In this document: positions 58,501 to 61,522 of the stretch, one piece after another
Position numbering within the stretch: position 1 is the stretch's first letter
Layout of the letters: every line of letters starts with the position of its first letter
DNA from: Akkermansia sp.
GTDB lineage: Bacteria; Verrucomicrobiota; Verrucomicrobiia; Verrucomicrobiales; Akkermansiaceae
Assembly: GCA_017555205.1 (NCBI GenBank)
Contig: JAFZGW010000009.1
Location: forward strand, 62,001-126,000
Direction: 5' to 3'
Length of the DNA stretch: 64,000 bases
The notes under the pieces: generated by a model
What the model was told of the DNA's origin: nothing
Databases searched by the model: none
The model's input: only the letters and a program-made list of their open reading frames with translations
Made by a program: the position numbers and the translations under genes

Positions 58501-58575
58501 TGAAAATGTATAAAAGCTGACTGCTGCAGTAGCAATCAGCCATGCGAATAATCCGAGTGGAAGATGCGGTTTCAT
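43507..58575 (-). CDS. Giant 5,022-residue surface protein with autotransporter-type repeats and PEP-CTERM signal
   Basis: The single reading frame covers 15 kb. It has an N-terminal membrane segment (LGLFAWLIATAAVSFYTF) and a Gln/Pro/Ser/Thr-rich region to about residue 110. Thousands of residues rich in Gly, Asn, Thr and Ser follow, in beta-helix patterns. At least ten segments match the autotransporter-associated beta-strand repeat, for example KIGTNTQHF, KTGTNTQAF, EKYGTGTAVIATANTFTGG and VKTGDALLVLSAYNTFSGD. No outer-membrane beta-barrel domain is present. Instead it ends VVPEPTTATLSILALAALAARRRRKQD, a PEP-CTERM signal handled by exosortase. Likely an adhesin or surface-layer protein; ligand unknown. 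Confidence 0.92.
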   Translation of the reverse strand: MKPHLPLGLFAWLIATAAVSFYTFSSSSDSSNTNRHSHSREYVRYTPAQQPQSQQQQIAQVDQPDAGHEAVLLSHTEEPITLRYNLCATPGLVEASTDTTTPANNGATSPLSTSGETASNGSNDGDSADSAFSPVQTLGGTTFAAPSGSARAADTPVTASFEGNTLTIVSGQNAAVRMKDNTKTHNTNSYSREGNISVSSASNGRYSGGTAINNKTLTTINIQGGSSLYLYDYTTSDNDFNGTVNITNAGSSMAAIGSARTGARSLQIGTLTGSGQLLLRGHNTSDTSTFTVSNNTFAGTVYMTSNGGTVQVNANGKGWQNATFDFTRNKAYSNSLLDTTGTEPAKQVLYLNGDSTVAALRNGTTQYAEITGNGHTLNVGTNSGSFTYGGATNDLEKLVKFGNSTQIFTSTIGTEVLSIQGGTLGTHGGGAFTSVELSGGATWSVTDSTSTETLQLTYGSGATIAGGSSNVVWEAPSTLDVTGISGSAPFFTLSNLTLRLGSSLTLTGYSGAVENGAIINFATIGSGAGYEISDDFYIKHGSYAYNITASNNGGVLQFTLGEAYTPPVEPDIIANGILAIRISGSDGLTASGATSITRSGNWSTTYTHNNRGSANNAEWRSAGNAVSFWASEEFPASMNSNATYTDSGSDVVSGKIGIIQVDEGNALYIGHDYGAYNGIVHIEADNTDNNHAVIASYDSTYDEINIAHLQGSGDVLLRGHNSATTFSFGDASAFDGRIFMSSQNTAVNLNTAGQSLANTVVDFTPTAYTTPFGSGSASKSTLVLNDDSTVGGLNNGSTTNAAVNGNNHTLSVGRDNDETYNFGGTVNDLAALEKIGTNTQHFTGSISVDRISVNAGTLGTSGTLDAENLSIAQGATLSTSGTTNISALTLNGGATWVLSGSENIGTLTLTNGTGTIRGAGDDVTWTANTTFNVGTIGGTNAWLNLENLTFSFGNSLSLEGLSSELAAGTTINFATLGSGASYTGQSTVTVAGETQLYTLGVTTTKDNILLLTVTGVETRADLITEGIAAVFIESDGLTASGAAQITRSGNSSRYTYKMSNEGSANNAQWRTQNGVSLWTTNQFPAGTYTSNLSTDRGDDVVSGQLRVIQVDEGTALYLGGTAYAGLILAKDMGEDAYSVIAAYDTGTTNVSIAALEGSGDVLLRGHSANTTNFSVGDASKLQGRIFLSADNRIANLNVAGSGLSNSIIDFTPVAYDSVFSNGATAASAIHLTLTSDGHVGALDNGTQGKAIINGGGHTLTIGNYSDEVFSFEGAFNNLTGLVKIGTNRQVFEQGNNNPLEVSGGITIKGGVLAVHDSTSAATTDKTLLDGTPQINLYESAEFVLDRRNEDRGNDFMGKLNIVSTTKGGDRAILSTYEDMTNPESDIADERLQSLRVTELTGSGSLLLHGVNTDSRTETLFSFDVGDNFTGRLYMSSEGGDVKLSLGNARTRTWDTTVVDFSDVSYHGSTVTPSRKTLLLIGATDLAGLAGGDDKSYLEGDTGMLTLGNDSRNTYVYGGHSRLTSLTKTGTNTQAFTRATEISASTTIDKGLLEFRDGLNTRHITLNDGRLNVIGDLRTATQDTAYNPQLGTITINAGKLQVSNLLHAGTFTQNAGETSARELQLFALQQRGGSISVSQDATITGSANIGEQASMTVRGNLDLQGSEGRTTDTIIQGTLSVSGHMDASDYAQVTLQGGALHTKTADILTLNLHEGSSWTVSGTNNVSNLTLTANTGTESITLIGSGKAAAINMPDTITFNGYNLIDSNTPIFTVSGLKLNLGASITFNNLDLTEVNTFNYAGLGTGASYTGERELEITDGLGNMYAATVTDTNGLVQITINRTPFDAGNGDKMWVYSSAETGAPQIGKLGAEYDIASGSWINETEYLDKGYKMVQLQLTGNAELYVRSGDISNSLGILTSNISILPGEGTTQIHAENTAGYWDFRGHITGEGNLQLVAHNSNGATVFDFTNSTPKPEWFSGELNLVNPNGGAIQLSIGHGATEAGSVDSRWKNTVMNLTPTSMDSIYDADSEEGRAHATVLALEGNAQIKGLIGGADGSGVTASGQFNLTLGSDKAEDVFIYNGTLGSDTIYTGGEYDEGSIVTVNNAVNNNLSITKIGTNTQIFQGSNSLHHINMEGGKLTFTQALVADHLNLKVGELTTLGETTIDSANLNTSSIWNIGSNVTITDSLTLTGNNLMGAVGGDQAHILRTGELEEGAEPYVWTAPQRIELKDFARGENGPFLNIGEGISLSIQDNFTLTGFNAVLTNGQIINLAQLSSSQLSGLALGHAKVSSSHNLLYNAEVHIDPTSNILQLIITEVYSEVTAGHKMWVKSGADGLTGLNEATYNGDYNWNGKEISPEELNKIYLRGGSELYLVSDEHSDKTADYDGTLVLNPDGGAGAARLHAENTNAYVTFSGAVGGQGELQLVAHNQEGATVFDFVGQQEAILDGRLSVTNAEGGEVQLNMGNDRWRATVVDIGSFPIDSIYDADSTAESSANTIIALTGDASAKGIVSNSENAMLTTQGNYTLTLGEESGLYKYIYSGKVDGYAYYYDNQLNKTTDTEGRMLSLVKTGNNGQTFTLDAKNLYSVEMNGGTLEFQRDLQADYLTVNSGTIETGTLNLTGEGMMTESGVINALTINGGTLNSGDADIKSAVMYGGTFADRGHAVMEMLQMQGGVIDARELTAYATMIDAGTVSATDATLDVAMINGGSITAGNMNITGIMNMTGGDVHAVRFQAGNAGWVDISGGTLTTGTEITGLKRVSEGAQISTLRVSGGDFTSRGLLIVNDTMSVTGGRATAEGLLETKTLELGNDGVLVSYNDVYANTTILHGDDDSSMDWFLNASVAATNGISISTSATNNSTDVAIKGGYIFKDLDKGTVDMLGQRGANVVWSTPLSMDFTDSGLTKDSNIFSFTHMGFTLGGVTELKLPYEVEAGDIISFAQFGENGKYVDIEGGRFIITDPNTSKPALVGTVISDPGGARIKFDVAEEGQVGAGGFIWSGSTSTTSSCAPGLVLGNTWRADYSAEGTGWHEQSNGAGAGVFVNGSGAIFADTDMHGNEVVQDARKVMLQTNTIYDNNGMPVVQSVAPGTIFVTADENKGFVTRDNEARMWFGYAFIGSATEGLTDVYDSQGNMISQTGIVKTGDALLVLSAYNTFSGDVDVQDGGIFVGEVNALGYGTLKVHSDQVWDLPVYANQTNNNAGDRTQTVNNSLQYDLYRRGAEILVCCNYSDEMASGFRQPTITNDIVMVDTGLGEYNNNQSALGSYATGNHLSISFAYSTFHGANSNLLSVPRHWRQLTMSGALQGTGNDDDVLHLIGYSSSWYNNNERYQDQSYVCAFIMNDSTATGNRESTFSGTVVMENTINTSPLESNRTANRTGGTVQLNLSDNKLQYAVLDMTRHSVTGTELSALGINDSGTRQTYNDILVLKGDVGLRGLEADFIGSAWKHWMTQTATGGSAGSYGFGSIAQHDEVWHVRAVAEAASTLTLGEHEKDASRNYVFSGALGFRQSYAGAQDAHVMYGDGFDEAPTNTDNTYIRDRYSDHMMGETALSLVKDGAAGQFIHSAELINVAVKEGTLGFNNLSVSGNVDLTGGSTLALGVYQGKTDTQTGQEFAWSQVTNWDNITTDTSTGANTLDYQLNKTTAEITVASGKTFRIFTPTPTAGILPTAAVVDGNINMAEGSTLSFVVENADLWSKNIELTNIHAPSENVLLNVNGTLKLTEDSNDIDLNFSGVNFALSPFASKTYYLAEADAIQVGNEDATAFAKRLISLGQGYFGTLTTINDAQFEGANRDYLVMNVLSDPRNTWSGMIELNGNNIVWEHSDSVEKAQDYRWKENTVFRNGNIVFFGNLYTPDEWTEASKLTSDESVRVQTGGVLSGDVENLDDELAVLDGQTYAPTMAGRNPLMPGTVQEHMLIDDFDEGTELAAYNWQTVTSNGTEVAINNRFGLDYQKVQINDEVAPLSLVINTDYLDMSNNAASVCDGTNYYFFGDGLIRNATAEELKEHAPGTNWETNLEKYGTGTAVIATANTFTGGTLLEGGRIVMQNRLALGLSTYDEDYYGDGYFGKKEGNECGIITISNAATLQGDFADDRTADYWPHYGEAYTGEGMTTTTIENTVFVKDYMNGSALTFDTDINANLTNAHDMKLVLVKLSGESNTVVTLRAMSVAPEEAIDGKYTYGVYKVLDPGGFSGTIRMDGNLWGKQEYSYDPAKVDQLAGGRVQLEIMTTAKANTTTVAANKDWTRANIDLSVNNGTERTVLALDPIEKTSDGTAQSPDTMQYAYVNTLMGTSDTRMEDGAINSSVVNMSERNPLTLVLTGSKDGDYDGVLGYGSFQQTTDYGYAHADAPEVGQENHHYGNGEFGNLSVQKEGNTSQSVYNAWINVLDVNGGTFKVDHVLLVSDMQAGALNTTTMMGAGQRIMVGEVTNPNTVYSLTVGNNGILAMDNAESAASLTGTKVDAWANVGAGTKIESNGTFPAAWVQLQDGATITAHQDWYTAKQVEIETGSAVTFNAHVYNPDAYITSAEDDANHGNEYGDHLAHSQHLNQSRIIQLLGNMSGNNLNLLFNNDQMSAGATAEELGKADFMGYIALQNHNQMTGRLTVTDHTVLQILNNHSEANTMNAVVEGEEAAMQMVKNGNQYVNNLSVGGIGGALILGGAEKTSLTGNYGVEDRTGTLRQDHIDYDQEAALLTVEARTMDGVVKREEGNYGTMTNVHTTVNNTNHTASIGGTAYNVALCDVDGMTEAHDVHITVHNIYGTAPTDATIHHTHLHNSLVELEENCSTNMQEQVLIKQNSIVFGTGTTLNSGSGMVVETLDFKENGSYNFYMDANDKANEYVNNGVKPNLASATTITGVNTTVEMTFDNNRKNYHVGTSSAGQSIDFYHVKVDQFQGVNVDGSGLTIQLQDALIWYATEAGAEFIAIQVGGEEDTGRFMFEDEAGNFDFADGNRYMFDENGKDITLQWVSSSEVNKMLAELGINVDPVSHHMLYFVVPEPTTATLSILALAALAARRRRKQD
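50840..53035 (-). repeat. Two diverged passenger modules (KMWV type) in the giant protein
   Basis: One module runs from about 53035 to 52200 (starting GDKMWVYSS, ending TKIGTNTQIF) and a second from about 51605 to 50840 (starting GHKMWVKSG, ending VKTGNNGQTF). Both share LQLVAHN followed by GATVFDF, and DSIYDAD, in the same order. The period is roughly 1.4 kb. Confidence 0.7.
54703..56866 (-). repeat. Two tandem passenger modules (DGLTASGA type) in the giant protein
   Basis: Copies at about 56866-56050 and 55518-54703 share, in order, SDGLTASGA, ITRSGN, GSANNA, DVVSG, IIQVDEG or VIQVDEG, GSGDVLLRGH, VDFTP or IDFTP, and a closing KIGTN(T/R)Q.F repeat. The period is about 1,348 bp (449 codons). 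A less similar copy precedes them, closing at about 57350. Confidence 0.75.
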
Positions 58576-58781
58576 GATGGCGACGGAGGACTTGTCACCT
58601 TGCGGATGATTGCTGTTATTTTACCGGTATAGAGACAGTTATCTGATTCCGTAAGTTGACAAAGGATTATTTTAACCAGTGATAAGCTCTGTGTCAAGCC
58701 GTATTTCTGTCGTTGCGCTGAAAATAAATGTTAATTTGCTATTTTTTTTGATATGCTGTAAATTAACAGGTTATGCGAGTG

Positions 58782-59252
58782 TTAGAATGTCGCTTTTAAT
58801 GAAGTAATTGTATCGATTTCTATGCGGGAAATTCTTCCGTAAATAGGATGCTCCGGACTATTGAAAATAAGCATGCCCTTATCTTCTTTTACGGGAACGT
58901 AGGTGATGCCGTGTTTGTAGTCATCGGAATCCGCAATCCATATACCACGGATATGATATTTATCATCGCTTGCGGTGTACTCCACACCCCATACGTTGAG
59001 CGAATGCATAGCGGGGCGTCCTTTGGGTGAAACGTATGATACGCCAATCCAGAAAGCAGCACCGGCTCGTGCTCCGTCAATGAGGTTGCCGGCTGTAATA
59101 GCCCAGCATTGCTCGTTATCACTGCCGTCAAACTTCTTGTCAAAGTCACGCCAGCCACTTTGCTCGCATACGCCACGAGCCCAAGCTGTTGTCGGTTCTG
59201 CCGCAGCAGTGATTGCGATTGCTATCAGGGGAAGGATTGTGAAGAGTTTCAT
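58782..59252 (-). CDS. Compact IdeS/Mac-like (peptidase C66) secreted cysteine protease
   Basis: The 156-residue protein has a signal peptide (MKLFTILPLIAIAITAAA). The rest aligns by eye to the two ends of the streptococcal IgG-cleaving protease IdeS. SGWRDFDKKFDGSDNEQCWAITAGN matches its active-site region, with Cys49 and Lys39 in the IdeS Cys94 and Lys84 positions. AMHSLNVWG (His83) and IWIADSD (Asp108, Asp110) match His262, Asp284 and Asp286. About 130 residues between Cys and His of IdeS are missing, leaving 34. It overlaps the upstream GH18 gene by 4 bp (ATGA). It may be a minimal protease, a protease with another target, or a remnant. Confidence 0.7.
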   Translation of the reverse strand: MKLFTILPLIAIAITAAAEPTTAWARGVCEQSGWRDFDKKFDGSDNEQCWAITAGNLIDGARAGAAFWIGVSYVSPKGRPAMHSLNVWGVEYTASDDKYHIRGIWIADSDDYKHGITYVPVKEDKGMLIFNSPEHPIYGRISRIEIDTITSLKATF

Positions 59253-60730
59253 TCTTTTTTCTTAGGTTGACGGATAACCTTGAACATCGCACGGCTGAGG
59301 GATGCCTTGTGCTTGAGGGGTAAGTCTGTTTCGTAGGCCCATATCATAACGCCGCCTATTTTGTTTTCCTTGGCCCAGCGGCATTTTTCGGTGATGAGGG
59401 CAGGGCCGTTGAAGGTATGCATGGGACCCTCGGTGCCGTCTTCGTTTTTCAGTCGGCAGTTGTTGACGTCGGGCTTCATGCGCGGGTTCCAGCTGTAAAT
59501 CCCCGAATAGCCGTACTGAGGACCGATTTTTCCCTGTTCGTTGCTGTAGAAAGGCAGCCCCAGCACGATTTTCTGTTTGGGCATGCGGAACTTGTTTTGA
59601 CAGATGTCGGCATCACGTTGGAACAGACGCATCGAGGCGTGGTTGTCCGGCGTCAGGTCATCGTACGACATGGTCATGATGAAATCGAGCTGGTCGGTGG
59701 TCCAGTAGTTGGGTACCTTGTAGCCTACCGAGGATGCTATACTGATGGAAATTGCCGAGCCGGAAAGTTCTTCGCGCAAATCTGCTATGAAGTAGCCGAG
59801 GTTTTTCCATTGCTCGTCGCTGTCTGGGTATTCCCAGTCGATGTCGATGCCGTCATAGCCGCGTTCTATGGCCCAGGTGGCCATGTTCCGAGCCAGAACT
59901 CGGCGAGTGTGAGGGTTGGCAACCGCTGCAGTCATGGGCTCGTCCATGTGGGCGAAACCGGCAATGAGCTTGGCCTTTGACTTTCCTTCCTTATGCAGGC
60001 GCTTGATTTCTTCCAGCGCTTCATCGGCTACCTGCTGATTGCTTTGGCCGCCGCCGGCCCATTGGTAGTCGATATTGCCCTCGGCTGTTACGCAGTAGGC
60101 AAAGTGAATGAGGTCGGTAAAAAGGTTGAAGTGTTCGGGGGTAAGGTGTACGGCTTTTTCCGCATTTCCCCAGCCTTTCACCCAGCGGGGACGGTAGTAG
60201 GGTACAATGCGATAAGGGAATCGGTACACGCGACCGATTTTGCGTTCTTCGAGAGCTTCTGCCAGTATGACTTCAGGTTCGGTTTGCTCGCCGTCTTCGG
60301 TTTTGATGCTTGTGCAGACGGCATCGATTTTGCCATTGCGTACGGCACCGGGGGCTATATCGTAACTCAGCCATATATAGAGCGGGTTGTTTCCCAGCGT
60401 GTACTCGTGTTTGAAGGTGATTTTGCCTTGATTGAGTTTGCCTTTCGCGTTTTCGTGGATGTAATTGGAGGTGTTGAAGGTGTAACCGTTCCAGTCATCG
60501 CGTGAGCTCAGGCGAACCAGTTTGATATCGGTCGGTCTGCTGGTTTCTCCCGGGGTAAAGGTGATGGAGGAGATTTTTTCTCCCGGTTCGCCGGTGATTT
60601 TAAGTTGAAGTACCGGTTGTCTCTGCATGCCGCGATAGAAAACTCCGTGCGTGTAGCGAGCTTCTGCCGTAAGCGCATCGGCTATACCGGCTTGAAACAG
60701 TAGCACTAAGATGAGAAGAATATGTCTCAT
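59249..60730 (-). CDS. Secreted GH18 glycosidase with an N-terminal beta domain
   Basis: The 493-residue protein has a signal peptide (MRHILLILVLLFQAGIADA). An N-terminal beta-sandwich (about 20-150) resembles the domain found before BNR sialidases, and a GH18 barrel follows. The catalytic DxxDxDxE motif is DGIDIDWE (293-300), with Glu300 as the acid. FIMTMSYDD and GGVMIWAYETDL are also typical. GH18 includes chitinases and endo-beta-N-acetylglucosaminidases; the DWEYP form is chitinase-like, so the substrate is open. ATG 60730 coincides with the start site predicted from a TTGGCA-N17-TATAAT promoter. Its stop overlaps the IdeS-like gene start. Confidence 0.88.
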   Translation of the reverse strand: MRHILLILVLLFQAGIADALTAEARYTHGVFYRGMQRQPVLQLKITGEPGEKISSITFTPGETSRPTDIKLVRLSSRDDWNGYTFNTSNYIHENAKGKLNQGKITFKHEYTLGNNPLYIWLSYDIAPGAVRNGKIDAVCTSIKTEDGEQTEPEVILAEALEERKIGRVYRFPYRIVPYYRPRWVKGWGNAEKAVHLTPEHFNLFTDLIHFAYCVTAEGNIDYQWAGGGQSNQQVADEALEEIKRLHKEGKSKAKLIAGFAHMDEPMTAAVANPHTRRVLARNMATWAIERGYDGIDIDWEYPDSDEQWKNLGYFIADLREELSGSAISISIASSVGYKVPNYWTTDQLDFIMTMSYDDLTPDNHASMRLFQRDADICQNKFRMPKQKIVLGLPFYSNEQGKIGPQYGYSGIYSWNPRMKPDVNNCRLKNEDGTEGPMHTFNGPALITEKCRWAKENKIGGVMIWAYETDLPLKHKASLSRAMFKVIRQPKKKE

Positions 60731-60736
60731 AGCCGG

Positions 60737-60765
60737 ATTATACACAAATCAATCTCGGTTGCCAA
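60737..60765 (-). promoter_or_regulatory. Near-consensus promoter of the GH18 operon
   Basis: On the minus strand TTGGCA (60765-60760), a 17-bp spacer and TATAAT (60742-60737). The -10 ends 7 bases before the ATG at 60730, so transcription should start at the start codon: a leaderless mRNA. Confidence 0.8.
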
Positions 60766-60835
60766 GTCGCAAAATATGAGCTGTGACATAAAATTTGCTT
60801 TTCCGGCGAGCCAATATGTGTTAATATGCAAGACA

Positions 60836-61444
60836 ATGAACGCAGGTGTTGTTGCAACATGGAGGTCGGCTTTCATGGCCGGTGTGTGTGTGGGAATAGC
60901 CGGGTTTGGGTATCTGGCTACTCGGGATATGGTGGGGAGTGTGTTGTTTGCATTTGCTCTTCTTGCTGTAGTTCATTATAAGTTGAAGCTCTACACCGGT
61001 ACTGCCGGTTTTATTCGTAAGGACGAGGTGGGGTATATGCTGCAGGTGTTGGCCGGTAATATACTGGGCTGCTTGGCTGTGGCGCTGCTCACTCGTGTCT
61101 CGGCTATGGATTTGCAGGGAGCAGCTCAGGCTGTGCTTGAAGGGCGATTGGGCATTGGCCCCTTCCGTGGTGGTATATTGTCTGTAGGTTGCGGTTTTAT
61201 TATGACGACGGCTGTAACCTTTGCCCGCAAGGGTAGCTACCTGCCGCTACTTTTCGGTGTGCCGCTTTTCATTGTGTGCGGGTTCCCGCACTGCGTGGCG
61301 GATGCCTTCTATTACCTTGCTGCACCGCTCGATTTTTGGGTGGCAAATTTTGTCGATATTCTGATTTTCTACTTCGCTATTGTGTTGGGTAACTTTGTCG
61401 GTTGTAATTTTTACCGTTGGATTATTGGCTCAAATCCCGAATAA
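60836..61444 (+). CDS. Formate/nitrite transporter (FNT) family protein
   Basis: FNT proteins are pentameric channels for small monovalent acids such as formate or nitrite. The 202-residue protein has six hydrophobic segments and recognisable FNT landmarks: FMAGVCVGIAGFGYLA in helix 1, LKLYTGTAGF before helix 3, GNILGCLAVALL, an FPHCVADAFYYL half-helix and NFVGCNFYRWIIG at the end. It is shorter than the usual 260-280 residues, mainly in loops and the N-terminus. I chose ATG 60836. The gene is divergent from the GH18 operon. Substrate cannot be inferred. Confidence 0.75.
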   Translation: MNAGVVATWRSAFMAGVCVGIAGFGYLATRDMVGSVLFAFALLAVVHYKLKLYTGTAGFIRKDEVGYMLQVLAGNILGCLAVALLTRVSAMDLQGAAQAVLEGRLGIGPFRGGILSVGCGFIMTTAVTFARKGSYLPLLFGVPLFIVCGFPHCVADAFYYLAAPLDFWVANFVDILIFYFAIVLGNFVGCNFYRWIIGSNPE

Positions 61445-61481
61445 TTCGACTTAAATAGCTGCTACACGACACATTCTGAGC

Positions 61482-61510
61482 TTGAAGTGTACCTTTTAAT
61501 CTGCTATTAT
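61482..61510 (+). promoter_or_regulatory. Promoter of the topoisomerase gene
   Basis: TTGAAG (61482-61487), a 17-bp spacer and TATTAT (61505-61510). The -10 ends 13 bases before the ATG at 61523, so the leader is only about 6 bases. Confidence 0.7.
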
Positions 61511-61522
61511 AAAGCAGAGCGT

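Noticed and set aside
43507..58575. Classical type Va autotransporter
   Set aside because: The C-terminus has no beta-barrel and ends with a PEP-CTERM signal, so only the passenger-type repeats are shared.
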